From contig JAKLFY010000021.1 in the NCBI GenBank assembly GCA_022710935.1, positions 1-64,000 on the forward strand: 64,000 bases of DNA, read 5' to 3'. Both the position numbers and the translations under genes were made by a program. The stretch is from Verrucomicrobiota bacterium (lineage in GTDB: Bacteria; Verrucomicrobiota; Verrucomicrobiia; Limisphaerales; J093). Shown here in pieces: positions 15,906-24,938 of the stretch (the stretch's first letter is position 1; each line of letters opens with the position of its first letter). Under the pieces are notes generated by a model. It ran no database searches and was not told where the DNA came from. It worked only from the letters and a program-made list of their open reading frames with translations.

Positions 15906-16784
15906 TCAGTAGAGCCATCGTTCAATTCCGCCGTCCGGATTCAGCCTCACGCCCTGTCGGCGGTAGGCCCAACACATGTAGCTGACGCTGACGAAGAAGG
16001 AGGCCGGCAGGCGGTTGATTGCGCCAATCTTGACGCCCAGCAGGGTGGTCCGACCGCCGAATCCCATCGGCCCGATCCCCAGGGCGTTCGCTGTGTGCAG
16101 GATGTCCTGTTCCAGTCGATCCAATTCCGGGACCGGATTGCGGTCGTCCAGGAGACGCAGGAACTGTGTCTTCGAGAACGCATAGCTCGTGGCCCGGTCC
16201 CCGCCCAGGCAAACCCCCAGAACTCCCGGTCCGCACCCTCGCCCCTGGGCCTGGACCACGGCATCGAGGATGACCTTGCGACACCCGTCGAGGTCGCGGT
16301 CCGCTTCGAGCCGCTCGCAGGGGAGGGAGTACTGCGAGCCCACGTTCTCGCATCCGCCTCCTTTGAGGATGAGGCGGACATCGGTCCCGGGCGAGGGGTG
16401 CTGGTGGAAATGGAGCGCGGGCGAGCCGGGCCCGAGGTTGGTGCCGTCATTCCTGCCGGTGAGGGTATCGACCGAGTTGTGCCGCAACCAGCCGTTTGCT
16501 GTGGCCTGCCGCACCGCTTGGCGGGCCGCGGCGGCGAAGGCGATCTCGTCGAAACCCACCGGGACGTCGGCGTAAAAGAGAATGCTGCCTGTATCCTGGC
16601 AGATCGGCTGGGACTTGCGGCGGGCCAGTTCGATGTTCCGTTCGATGATCTTGAGAGCCGACTCCGCGATTGTGCCCTGGCGCTCGAGTTCGAGGGCCCG
16701 GGCGATGGCCCGTTGGACGTCCTCGGGCATTTCGGCCGAGGTGCGGCGAAGCAGCTCGATGAGGGACTCCTGCAACACTCTCAC
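15906..16784 (-). CDS. Class I fumarate hydratase, alpha (Fe-S) subunit
   Basis: A 292-residue subunit carrying the [4Fe-4S] cluster of class I fumarases. Cys62 is in CQDTG, with Cys145 in KGGGCENVGS and Cys192 in GVLGVCLGGDRATS as candidate ligands. HNSVDTLTGRND and IGPMGFGGRTTLLGVKIG are also family-typical. It leads the operon fumarase alpha-beta-hypA-hypB with spacers of a few bases. It would operate in the TCA cycle or in anaerobic fumarate formation; tartrate dehydratase cannot be fully excluded from sequence alone. An obvious promoter is not visible in the 430 bases upstream. Confidence 0.92.
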   Translation of the reverse strand: MRVLQESLIELLRRTSAEMPEDVQRAIARALELERQGTIAESALKIIERNIELARRKSQPICQDTGSILFYADVPVGFDEIAFAAAARQAVRQATANGWLRHNSVDTLTGRNDGTNLGPGSPALHFHQHPSPGTDVRLILKGGGCENVGSQYSLPCERLEADRDLDGCRKVILDAVVQAQGRGCGPGVLGVCLGGDRATSYAFSKTQFLRLLDDRNPVPELDRLEQDILHTANALGIGPMGFGGRTTLLGVKIGAINRLPASFFVSVSYMCWAYRRQGVRLNPDGGIERWLY

Positions 16785-17219
16785 GACCGGTTCAAACTAG
16801 CGGTCGCCCCTGAGGGTGTCAACGTGGCCGGCACGGGCGCGCGCAGATCCGGTGCATGTGGGTGGTGTCGGTGTTCTGTCGCCCGGTGAGGGCACCGGGC
16901 CAGGGTTTTTGGACATGATTCCCACCGAGAAGCTCCAGATGCGCTGGCGCAGATCGGGGCATTGCGACCGGTCTGCATTGTCAAACAAGGCATCCCTCCC
17001 GCGGGTTGCGACCCCGGTGGCGCGCAAAAACCAGAATTAAACTAAAATTAGAGCTTGCTATTTGCTCCGAAATCGGCATTTTCCCGCGGTCTGTCAAATA
17101 AGCAGCCTCCACGGCATGGAAAATCAGTCAGGTGAACTCGGTTCAGTGATGATTTGAACCCCGATAATCGGGAACAGTCTGGAGAGAGCACAGACACGTC
17201 AGGAATAGCGGAACATCAC
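16785..17219. other. Intergenic region with REP copy and AT-rich leader of the RRM gene
   Basis: No gene. Bases 16881-16900 are the REP family 1 inverted repeat GCCCGGTG-AGGG-CACCGGGC. From about 17036 the sequence becomes AT-rich (AATTAAACTAAAATTAGAGC) and then forms a long leader up to the RRM start. This is where a promoter and a structured 5' region for that gene are expected; no textbook -35/-10 pair is certain. Confidence 0.5.
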
Positions 17220-17555
17220 ATGAACACCAAGTTGTTTGTCGGGAACCTTTCCTTCAACACCACCGAAAACGACCTGCACGACGCCTTCGCCGCGCACGGT
17301 ACCGTGGTCGAAGCGAATTTGATGGTCGACCGCATGAGCGGGCGCCCGCGCGGATTTGGCTTTGTGACCATGAGCACCCCCGAAGAGGCGCAGAAGGCCA
17401 TCACCGCCATGAATGGCGCCTCTTTGGATGGTCGCGCCTTGACCGTCAACATCGCCCGTCCCAAGGAAGAGCGTCCTCCCGGCGGTGGCGGACGCCCGCG
17501 CCGTGATTTCGGCGGTGGCGGCGGCGGCGGCGGTGGCGGTCGGGGCCGGTACTAA
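17220..17555 (+). CDS. Small RRM-type RNA-binding protein with glycine-rich tail
   Basis: A 111-residue protein: one RNA-recognition motif at about 1-80 plus a Gly/Arg-rich tail. RNP2 is [10 protein letters not shown] and RNP1 is RGFGFVTM, the hallmarks of the RRM fold, with a tail of [10 protein letters not shown] type ending GRGRY. The layout matches the cold-inducible Rbp proteins of cyanobacteria and similar proteins in Verrucomicrobiota and Planctomycetota. They probably bind mRNA in the cytoplasm. The ATG at 17220 begins MNTKLFVGN as is normal for the family; an upstream in-frame extension has no family character. A long AT-rich leader and a strong terminator flank the gene. Confidence 0.93.
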   Translation: MNTKLFVGNLSFNTTENDLHDAFAAHGTVVEANLMVDRMSGRPRGFGFVTMSTPEEAQKAITAMNGASLDGRALTVNIARPKEERPPGGGGRPRRDFGGGGGGGGGGRGRY

Positions 17556-17565
17556 GTTTCCGACG

Positions 17566-17591
17566 CCATAGGTTCCTTCGGGAGCCTATGG
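17566..17591 (+). other. Stable stem-loop with TTCG tetraloop
   Basis: CCATAGGTTCC-TTCG-GGAGCCTATGG forms an 11-bp stem (one G-T pair) closed by a UUCG tetraloop, ten bases behind the RRM stop. No T-run follows, so it may protect the 3' end of the mRNA or serve as a protein-binding hairpin rather than terminate. Confidence 0.55.
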
Positions 17592-17644
17592 ATCGAGGGA
17601 TGCAGGCGGACCCTTTTCGAGGGTAACGCCTTCACCCTTTGCAG

Positions 17645-17697
17645 AAAGCCCCCAGAGGCTCTCCCGAGGGAGAGCCTCGAGAGGGGCTTTTTCTTTT
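17645..17697 (+). terminator. Rho-independent terminator after the RRM gene
   Basis: A long GC-rich hairpin (outer GCCCC with GGGGC, inner AGGCTCTCCC with GGGAGAGCCT) is followed by TTTTTCTTTTCTT. It ends at the stop of the convergent isomerase gene and may serve both directions. Confidence 0.85.
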
Positions 17698-17699
17698 CT

Positions 17700-18566
17700 T
17701 CACTTGCGTCGGGCGCTCCGGGTCCGGGTGATCTCGCGCATGAACTTGACGCTGGCGGCGGTGTTCTCGTCCGATCCGTGACATTCGATCGAAACGATCC
17801 CATCCCAGCCTGTTTCACGGAGGTAATCCATGCAGCGTCTGATGTTGTCCGCGTTGACGCCGCCGCCCACCGGCACGATCGAGCTTCCGATGCCGGTTTC
17901 CTCGCCGCGCGCCGCCGCGGCCAGGTCGGCGCTGACGTCCTTGATATGGCAATGGACGATGTAAGGGCGGAGGGCTTTGCAGTAATCGAGCGGGTCGTGG
18001 CCGGCGATGAACGTATTGCCGGTGTCGAAGTTGCAGCGGAGCCACTCGGAGTCGAATTGTTTGAACAAGCGCTCCATGAAATCGAGGTCGTTTGTGTACG
18101 GCCCATGCGGTTCGACGTTGATGACGACCTTGTAGTCCTCAGCCCAGGACAAGCACTGCCGATAGTTGTCGCACGTGATTCGGAAGACCTCCTTGCGGTT
18201 CAGACCGGGCGTCTCGAACGCGCCGTCGACGGTGTCAACCATCGGGCAGCCCAGCTCGGCGGCGAACCGGATGCTCTGGGTGACGTATTGAACCCCGAAC
18301 GCCGATCCATTCGGCCCCATCATTGGGTAGGAGCCGTCGATCTGCGAGACCTTCAGACCCAGGCCGTCGAGAAAGCGACGGATGGCGAGCGGATTGGATT
18401 GAAGCGAGACGCCGGGATCGTACCCGAGAGCGGCGATAAAGTTCTGGCCGTGAATGGCCGCGAATTCGAGGTGCTTGAGACCGGTGGCGGCGATCTTCTG
18501 ACAGGCGCCCTCGAAGCCGACGCTCAGGGGCCTCCAATTGTCGGTATGCAAACCCAAGTGAATCAT
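17700..18566 (-). CDS. TIM-barrel sugar phosphate isomerase/epimerase-like protein
   Basis: A 288-residue protein of the xylose-isomerase-like TIM-barrel superfamily (AP_endonuc_2). Family-typical pieces are LKHLEFAAIHGQNF, VVINVEPHG, LRCNFDTGNTFIAGHDPLDY, VHCHIKDV and GIVSIECHG, which supply the metal-binding Glu/His/Asp residues. Members isomerise or epimerise sugars and inositols; the substrate here is not predictable. The start ATG at 18566 gives MIHLGLHTDNWRPL, a natural N-terminus without signal; the open frame upstream has no family similarity. It is convergent with the RRM gene across the shared terminator and stands alone. Confidence 0.9.
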   Translation of the reverse strand: MIHLGLHTDNWRPLSVGFEGACQKIAATGLKHLEFAAIHGQNFIAALGYDPGVSLQSNPLAIRRFLDGLGLKVSQIDGSYPMMGPNGSAFGVQYVTQSIRFAAELGCPMVDTVDGAFETPGLNRKEVFRITCDNYRQCLSWAEDYKVVINVEPHGPYTNDLDFMERLFKQFDSEWLRCNFDTGNTFIAGHDPLDYCKALRPYIVHCHIKDVSADLAAAARGEETGIGSSIVPVGGGVNADNIRRCMDYLRETGWDGIVSIECHGSDENTAASVKFMREITRTRSARRK

Positions 18567-19398
18567 GCCTCTCTGGTACGCCCCGGCATCTCCAGCGTCA
18601 ACCCGATTCATTCGCTTCCCAGTTTGCCGGGCGCACCTCAGGTTTTTCGGGGCGCGGACTTCAGTCCGCTTGCACCTTGACTGACCGTGGCGAAGGCGGA
18701 GTGAACTCCGCGCTCCTTTCCGCCTCCCGCGTGGTTGTTCGCGCCTCGCGGGAGGCGAAGAACCCCTGCGGGGAAGCACCAGCCAATTGTGAGACACCAC
18801 GCTCGTGTGGCGTGATGCCGCCCGGTGAGGGCACCGGGCCTACACCGGATCGAGACGCCCGGTGTGGGCCGCGTGCCCCCACGCGGCGCAAACTCGATTC
18901 CCACCAACAACCTCCAGGTACGCAGCGCGGCAAAGCCGCAACCAACGCAACGGGAACCTCACGCACGTCCGGCGGCGACGCACGCGCCGGTCGCCGCGCT
19001 GCGCCGGCGCTGCTGCGCAGCGCTGGAGAACAGAAGTGCGGAAATCGTGCCAGAAATGCAAGACTGTGACCGATTGCAGTACGGAGACCATGGGATTCGT
19101 TCCTGCCTTTGCTGCCTGCCTTTTTGACCGGTGAAATGTGTTGTTTACAAGTCAAGTTCTTGTGCTGCGTTAAAGGGGTCAAGGATTCTCCGGCGCCGCA
19201 CAGCCTTGCTCAACCCGCAGAGCCAAAGCGCCAGAGGACTAGCGCAGTCTCCGGCAGCCGCGGGACTGGCGCCTTTGCGGGCGTCTCCGGACCGCGCGCA
19301 GCGTTTTGGAGTGCGGCAGTCTTCTGCCGCTCTGAGACGCTCGCGAGCGATCTGGCGACACGCCTCACTTCGGTCTGAGGCGAAGCCTCGCTAATCCG
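18567..19398. other. Long non-coding, repeat-rich intergenic region
   Basis: I see no credible gene. It contains two adjacent hairpins (GCGGACT/AGTCCGC at 18654-18669 and GCGGAGT/ACTCCGC at 18696-18711) and the REP family 1 palindrome at 18820-18839. Further along are several GC-rich short inverted repeats, and at 19372-19394 half of the REP family 3 unit (GGTCTGAGGCGAAGCCTCGC). The phrase GTCAAGTTCTTG at 19153 recurs near 24621. Short frames here read like Arg-rich shadow translation. Confidence 0.6.
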
Positions 19399-22300
19399 CT
19401 ACTGCGGCGACACGACCAGCCGAAAGAACCGGACGGCGGCCTCGACGCGATTGGTGATCGAGATCAACCGGTCGGCGGGCAGTTGAGGCACAAAGGCGAT
19501 CCCGGTCCACACGCTGCCTCCAGGCATGCTGTTGGCTTCCACCCGACACGCCACGTTCGAGCGCGCCACGAACGCCAACACGACACTGGCCGCCTCGGTG
19601 CCCAGGCTGACACGCTCGAATCGGAGCGCACTCGATGCGTCCCGCGGGTCCGTGCCGGTCTGGAATTCCTGGCGGTTGTCCAGCCCATCGCGGTCGGCAT
19701 CCTCGACGGCATCGGCGGCGTTGGCAGGATCCAGCGCGTGTGCGAGTTCCCAATGATCCGGCAGGCCATCGCCGTCGCTGTCACGGTGAGCCGGCGGAAG
19801 AGGCGCGCCGGGTGTAGGTGGGGCGGCACACCAATTGCGGGCGTCGGCGGAGTCCGGCAGGGCGTTGGCCCGTTGGAGCGACATACCGCCGCCATCCGCC
19901 AGCGCCGGCCAGGGCCGCTCATCATCGTAGGTCAACTCGAACACGGTGGACGCACCAGGGTATCGCAGGGTCAGGGTCTCGCCTGCGTTGTCGAGGCGGC
20001 CGGTATATCGGCCGTGCGCCTCGATTCCCGGGAAACGGGCAGGGAGTTGGAACGGGTCCTGGGCGAGCACGAGAAACGCCCCAGGCGCCAAGGTGGCGCC
20101 GTTGGTGAAGGCAAACGCGATCCCTCGAGTGAAAGCCAGGCCGGTGAGATCGAGTGCGGCGATCCCCGTGTTCTGCAATTCGAGGAACTCGAAGGCATCG
20201 TCGGTTACTCCGTCGCTCGAGGCGGGATGATAATGCAGTTCGGTCAGCACGAGTGCGGTCCAGTCCTGGGACGCCGCCTCGAAATTCGCGGTGATGCTCA
20301 GCATGTTGGTGAGCTTGACAATCGCCACGCGGTTGGTTGTGGCCAAACCCGTCCAACCCACGAACCGCCGGCCCGGCCCAGGAATCGCTTCGAGAGTGAT
20401 CGCGGCATCGCAGAAGTACGTCCCTCGCCAGGGGTAGGGCGTGGCGCCCGCGCCGGGCAGGTTCGAGTCGACGGTCAGACGGTTGACCCGGATTCGATCG
20501 ATGGCGGGATCGGTGACATTGACTGTGATTTGGACCGTGCCAGTGGGGGCGAGGGCGCTGACGCAGTGCTGGCGCATTCGGCTCGCTCGATTCTGGGCGA
20601 ACGACCGCAACACCTGGACCCGCTCTTGCCAGGTCGACACGATGCCGCCGCACGACCGCCAGCGCCGCAAATGTTCGCCCATCGCCGGTCGCAGCTCGGC
20701 CTCCATCGCGTTGACCAGCGCAACCGCGCGAGCCGGGAGAAATGACGAGTTGAGCAGGTCCGCGGCGGTGTTGAGGAAATCGCGTTTGAAATCCGGGTTG
20801 CGGATCAGGGCGCGCAGGAAGGCTGTCGCCCAAGGGTTGTCGAAGCCGGACCGGTCCGTGGGCGACAACGCGACGGCCAGCGTGTCTTCGGTGTAACCCG
20901 CCGACCACGGGTGCCCCGCGCCCAGGTCAACGTCGAACAACAACCAGCGCCAGCGCCCGTCGAGGCCATGCGGTTGGGTCAGGTCCGTCGCGGAAAGCCG
21001 CCGCCGCCACACGCGCGTGTTGTTCTGGGGCCAGTCGATGTTCGCGAAGTAGATTTCGCAGAGCTGGTAGAGGATGAAGTCGTCCATGTCGAACCGTGCC
21101 TGGACGTAACTGTAGTTTGCCGAGACGGCGAGATCGTGTGTGGAGACGTAATCGCGCAGGGCGCGGAAGACCGTGTTGTCGCCCGCGTTGCCTTCATCGA
21201 GCACGCCCGTGCCATGCAGAATCACCGCCTCGGAGGGGTCCAGTCCATAATGCTCACGGAGATACTGCGGATCCTGCTCCTCGCGCAACGTCAGCACGCC
21301 CCAATACTCGCCATCGAGGAAAAGGGACACCGGGCGGGAGGACATGACATCGAGCCCCAGGCCAGCCACGAGCCGATGGCACCAATCGTCGCGCATCATC
21401 GCCACGTCCCAATCATTGCCGGCGTTGCGCAGGCGGAGGTGGCGAAACTCGACGAGCGGCGCGCCATCGCCAAGTCGCGCCAGGCCGGGGAACAGAGCGT
21501 GTTCGATCGTGTTTTCCTTGCCGGTCTCGCCGCGCGCTTTCAGGCCAAACGATTTCTGCCGGAACGAGCGCGAGGACTGCCCCTTGATGTCCAGGATCAC
21601 CGGCTCGCTCCAGGCCAGCAAACCATCCGGCGCGAAGCACTCGACGTCTGCAGCCCTTTCCCACGCCGGGCCGCGCTGGGTGTAGTTCGCGGGCGTGTGC
21701 CCCGTGAGCGCCTCGCCGGGATGGCTGGCCACGTACTGGTCGAAGACCGCGCCCAGCATGTAGATGCCGCGGTAGTAGTCGAAGAGACCGTTGGTCTCCG
21801 TGACGATCGAAAGGGTGGGAAGCCCATCCGTTCGGAGCGCCGCAGAACCGATCCAGTACGTCTGCGTCCCCACCGGACCCGGCAACGCGCCCGGCCGGAA
21901 CGCCCGGGCGCGAACGACCGTGGCCTTGCGCACCTTGCCCAGAGGGGCCCTCCAGCCGTCGGTATGCTGGTTGGCCGTGGCGATGCCGCTGATCATCGAT
22001 AACACGTTCGCGTCGCCCTCTCGACTGCCGACTTCGACCGGTGCCGTGAAGAGGGGCGAATCCTCGGTCGGCTCCCCACCGTCCAACGTGTATCTGACCA
22101 CAGTGTCGGCTTCGGTTGGGGCGAGGGCCAGTTGGAGAGGATCAGGATAGAAACCGGCGGGATGCGAGAACCACGGACGATCGAATACAACACTGTCGTA
22201 GCCCTTCTGCGGAGAGTTCGACTGCGCCGGCGTCGCGTCCGCCAGGAACTTCCACGGGCCTGTCCCGTTCGGCATCCGCCCCAGACTGACGTCTCGGCGC

Positions 22301-23880
22301 GACCGCGTCGCCGCCACCGTATCGCCTCGCGTCCCGTCCGGTCGCGTCAACAGCAGCGTCTCGCCGTCCGGGTCGATGCGGAAATTCGTGTGCAGCCAAG
22401 CCGGGTTGCTGGCGCGGTCCTTGCCTGACGCGAAGACGCGCAGATACCCGTGCGGCGCGAGTGAGATTGCCGGAAAGATCCAGCGATACGGTGCGCGCGG
22501 ATCGTCCGAAGCGCCCCAAGCCTTGAGGTTTGCCGGTTGTTCGCTGGCGTTGAACACCTCGAACCACGAGGGCGAATCCCCGTCGTCGTCAGTCGCTGAC
22601 TCGTCGTTCCAGCCGACGATCTCGTTCAACACAACGCCATTGGTCAGGACGGGCGACGGGGGCGGCGACGCCAGCAGCGCGTCCATCTCGATCAACCGTG
22701 GACCCGCGGACGTGGCCCGCGTCAATTCGACTCGGAATCGACTGCCCTCGACCACGTCTCCGGCGAACCGGCGGAGCACTTCGCCAGCCCGGCCCGCATT
22801 GTCGAAAAAGTCGCGCTCTTCGCCGTCCACGAGAAAGCGCACGAGCTCCAGGTTGCGCCATACGCCGGCGTCATTGCCACCTTGGATCAGTCGATACCCT
22901 TTCACACAGAGCGGCCTGTCCGTCGCCCACGCCACGTAATCCACCGTCTCGCCGCCGTCCCCCATCGCCTCCGTGCCGTTGTCCTGGACACCCCCGTCGG
23001 CAAAGGCGAACGCATCGGCTGCGAGGCTGCCGTTGGCATTGCCGAAGGCGTCTTCGACTCGGTCGATCCCATTCTGCCGGCTGCTGACCGCGAACTCGAT
23101 CGCCAGCCCCGGACCTTCGTCGTCCGCGGCCGCGCCCGCACGACCCGTGAGAAGGTTGTTGGCCGCGTTGAAGGCCAGGCGGTCCAGGAACTCGATGGTC
23201 GTCGTCTCGGGCGTGCCGAAGCCATCGATTTCGATCAGACGGGGTCCACCGTCGGAAAGGCGCGTCAACTCGAGACGAAAAGCGCGCAGGCCCGTTGTGA
23301 CCCCCGTCAGGTCTTGATCGGTGATGAGCAGCGGCGCGTTGGCCATCACTCCGTTGCGCAAAGGCACCTGGCCACCGCTGATCAGCCAGAAATCCAGACC
23401 GTCCGCGCTGGCCAGCAAACGATAGGCCGAGGTGCCGCGATACGCGCTTGCGCCGTCCTGCGAAAGCCGGATCTCAATGCGGTTCAGATTCACCGGCTCG
23501 CATGTCTGCCATTCGATCGTATCGACATGACCCGACCCTGGTCCATCGGCGAAAATCGACGTGCCCGGTTCGACCCAGGGCGGCAGCGCGCCAAAGCCCA
23601 GCGCCATACGCGGATCCGAATCGCCACAACACGAGTTGTGCTGGGGCGACGAGAAGATCACCTGCGCCCCGCGCGATACATCGAACAGGTCGTCGCTCGT
23701 TCCCCCACCTCCGACCGTGCTGAACACCGGCCCCGCCGCCGCCTGAGCCAGCAGCAGCGCAACCACCGGAAGAATGCAATGCACGGGGCGCACAACAACC
23801 ACGACGCCCCAGAACCTACATCGCCTCGCATGAAAACGGAATGGCGAAACCAATAGGCGCAATCTCTGACATCTTGACAT
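19399..23880 (-). CDS. Large secreted CotH-kinase/lamin-tail multidomain protein
   Basis: About 1490 residues, exported (hydrophobic VHCILPVVALLLAQAAAG). Domains in order are: two discoidin-like beta domains, each ending in PRLIEID or PRLIEMD; a lamin-tail domain (VVLNEIVGWND to TNFRIDPDGETLLLTRPDG); a chitobiase-type sandwich (TVVRYTLDGGEPTEDSPLF); a CotH-type kinase core (DIKGQSSRSFRQKSFGLKAR, then RNAGNDWDVAMMRDDWCHRL); a second lamin-tail domain; and calcium-binding thrombospondin-3-like repeats (DSDGDGLPDHWE). Such proteins are common in Limisphaerales; CotH domains phosphorylate proteins or act on surface polymers. The start is uncertain: ATG 23880 is chosen, since longer frames overlap the divergent antitoxin gene; GTG 23790 would also work. 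Confidence 0.88.
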   Translation of the reverse strand: MSRCQRLRLLVSPFRFHARRCRFWGVVVVVRPVHCILPVVALLLAQAAAGPVFSTVGGGGTSDDLFDVSRGAQVIFSSPQHNSCCGDSDPRMALGFGALPPWVEPGTSIFADGPGSGHVDTIEWQTCEPVNLNRIEIRLSQDGASAYRGTSAYRLLASADGLDFWLISGGQVPLRNGVMANAPLLITDQDLTGVTTGLRAFRLELTRLSDGGPRLIEIDGFGTPETTTIEFLDRLAFNAANNLLTGRAGAAADDEGPGLAIEFAVSSRQNGIDRVEDAFGNANGSLAADAFAFADGGVQDNGTEAMGDGGETVDYVAWATDRPLCVKGYRLIQGGNDAGVWRNLELVRFLVDGEERDFFDNAGRAGEVLRRFAGDVVEGSRFRVELTRATSAGPRLIEMDALLASPPPSPVLTNGVVLNEIVGWNDESATDDDGDSPSWFEVFNASEQPANLKAWGASDDPRAPYRWIFPAISLAPHGYLRVFASGKDRASNPAWLHTNFRIDPDGETLLLTRPDGTRGDTVAATRSRRDVSLGRMPNGTGPWKFLADATPAQSNSPQKGYDSVVFDRPWFSHPAGFYPDPLQLALAPTEADTVVRYTLDGGEPTEDSPLFTAPVEVGSREGDANVLSMISGIATANQHTDGWRAPLGKVRKATVVRARAFRPGALPGPVGTQTYWIGSAALRTDGLPTLSIVTETNGLFDYYRGIYMLGAVFDQYVASHPGEALTGHTPANYTQRGPAWERAADVECFAPDGLLAWSEPVILDIKGQSSRSFRQKSFGLKARGETGKENTIEHALFPGLARLGDGAPLVEFRHLRLRNAGNDWDVAMMRDDWCHRLVAGLGLDVMSSRPVSLFLDGEYWGVLTLREEQDPQYLREHYGLDPSEAVILHGTGVLDEGNAGDNTVFRALRDYVSTHDLAVSANYSYVQARFDMDDFILYQLCEIYFANIDWPQNNTRVWRRRLSATDLTQPHGLDGRWRWLLFDVDLGAGHPWSAGYTEDTLAVALSPTDRSGFDNPWATAFLRALIRNPDFKRDFLNTAADLLNSSFLPARAVALVNAMEAELRPAMGEHLRRWRSCGGIVSTWQERVQVLRSFAQNRASRMRQHCVSALAPTGTVQITVNVTDPAIDRIRVNRLTVDSNLPGAGATPYPWRGTYFCDAAITLEAIPGPGRRFVGWTGLATTNRVAIVKLTNMLSITANFEAASQDWTALVLTELHYHPASSDGVTDDAFEFLELQNTGIAALDLTGLAFTRGIAFAFTNGATLAPGAFLVLAQDPFQLPARFPGIEAHGRYTGRLDNAGETLTLRYPGASTVFELTYDDERPWPALADGGGMSLQRANALPDSADARNWCAAPPTPGAPLPPAHRDSDGDGLPDHWELAHALDPANAADAVEDADRDGLDNRQEFQTGTDPRDASSALRFERVSLGTEAASVVLAFVARSNVACRVEANSMPGGSVWTGIAFVPQLPADRLISITNRVEAAVRFFRLVVSPQ

Positions 23881-23907
23881 TATATTGTTAAGCATCATGA
23901 TGTACAC

Positions 23908-24153
23908 ATGAGAACCACATTGACGCTCGATCCCGATGTTGCCGCCAAAGTCAGACGAGGCGCCTCTCAATTGGGTAAGCCTTTGAAGGAGGTCATCAAC
24001 GCGGCACTGCGCCTCGGCTTGGATCAGGTTCTCAAACCGCCTGCCGCCAAGCCGTTCCGGACCCAGCCACGCCCCCTGGGCCTGCGCCGTGGCTTGAGCT
24101 ACGACAACATCGCTGAACTGCTCGCTCGGGCTGAAAGCGAGGACTACCTGTGA
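23908..24153 (+). CDS. Ribbon-helix-helix antitoxin (VapB-like)
   Basis: An 81-residue protein beginning MRTTLTLDPDVAAKVRRGAS, a classic ribbon-helix-helix DNA-binding N-terminus, followed by GKPLKEVINAALRLGL. The acidic C-terminus (NIAELLARAESEDYL) would wrap the toxin. It overlaps the PIN gene by four bases, the usual antitoxin-toxin coupling. Just upstream lie TTGACATTATATTG and the palindrome CATCATGATG, plausible promoter and autoregulatory operator elements. The product should neutralise the downstream toxin and repress its own promoter. It is divergent from the CotH gene, so the operator may affect both. Confidence 0.9.
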   Translation: MRTTLTLDPDVAAKVRRGASQLGKPLKEVINAALRLGLDQVLKPPAAKPFRTQPRPLGLRRGLSYDNIAELLARAESEDYL

Positions 24154-24587
24154 TCCTCGTGGACGCCAACCTGCTCCTCTACGCCGAGGACAGCCTCTCC
24201 CAACACCACGAAGCCGCACGCCAGTGGTGGGACGAGCAACTCAGCGGAGCCGATCCGGTCTGCCTCTGCTGGCCGGTCCTCACCGCCTTCATTCGCATCG
24301 GCACAAACCCACGCTTGCATCAGCGGCCACTCACCTTGCAGGAGGCCTGCGATCGTGTGCAGAGCTGGTTCGGCCAACCGTGCACACGACTCATCTATCC
24401 CACAGAGCAGCATTGGACCCTATTCCGGCAGATGTTGGCCGAGGGAAACGCGATCGGCAATCTGACCTCCGACGCCCACCTCGCCGCAATGGCAGTCGAA
24501 CACAATTGCGTCCTGTGTTCGACGGACGCCGATTTCGCCCGGTTTGCGCGCCTCGAGTGGATCAACCCTGTCCAGGCCGAGCGCTAA
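24150..24587 (+). CDS. PIN-domain toxin (VapC-like ribonuclease)
   Basis: A 145-residue PIN-domain protein starting at a GTG that overlaps the antitoxin stop (GTGA). Asp5 in ILVDANLLLYA, Asp108 in NLTSDAHLAAMAVEHNCVL and Asp126/128 in STDADFARF form the acidic active site. The segment CWPVLTAFIRIGTNPRL matches the COG1848-type PIN subfamily. It should be a Mg-dependent RNase that cleaves tRNA or other RNA when freed from the antitoxin. It is intact in length and motifs, so probably functional. It lies 67 bases from a MITE insertion. Confidence 0.92.
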   Translation: MILVDANLLLYAEDSLSQHHEAARQWWDEQLSGADPVCLCWPVLTAFIRIGTNPRLHQRPLTLQEACDRVQSWFGQPCTRLIYPTEQHWTLFRQMLAEGNAIGNLTSDAHLAAMAVEHNCVLCSTDADFARFARLEWINPVQAER

Positions 24588-24654
24588 AGTGACTCTTTAT
24601 TTGAAATCCGCTGCAAACGAGTCAAGTTCTTGCGCCGCGCAGCGGCGCCCCTTA

Positions 24655-24938
24655 GGGTCTGTGCAAAAATTACTTCCGGTTTTGGCGGGAGCGCCACCGG
24701 GCCAGATGCGAGGCTCGAGGGAGGGAGTGTATCCGCAGAGACACTCGACCGACCGAGGAACGAAGCAGATGGCCCGGTGCCGCCCCGCCCCGCAGGGCTG
24801 GGGGGCTTTGGCTCGCTGGTCCCGCGGTTGCGGGATTGCTCCTCGGTCACAGACCGCTTCGGGTATGCTCCCTCGTCGCGCCTCGCCAGCGAGCCAAATC
24901 CCCTCCAGCAAAACCGGAATTAATTTTTGCACAGACCC
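24655..24938. mobile_element. 284-bp MITE with long terminal inverted repeats and TTA duplication
   Basis: The left end GGGTCTGTGCAAAAATTA and the right end are inverted copies; over about 34 bases the arms differ at only a few positions. The element is flanked on both sides by TTA (24652-24654 and 24939-24941), a likely target-site duplication. The interior also pairs imperfectly (GCGAGGCTCGAGGGAGGGAG with an inverse near 24865-24890), giving a fold-back structure. It codes for nothing. A TNA-type 3-bp duplication is known for IS5-group elements, so an IS5-like transposase is the inferred driver. Confidence 0.75.

Noticed and set aside
18862-19134. Short plus-strand frame reading RNQRNGNLTHVRRRRTRR
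   Set aside because: It lies in repeat-rich intergenic DNA, has no start signal or homologous look, and reads like other repeat-derived frames.
22882-23856. 324-codon plus-strand frame inside the CotH gene
   Set aside because: It is the antisense shadow of the CotH protein, whose domains are unmistakable on the minus strand.
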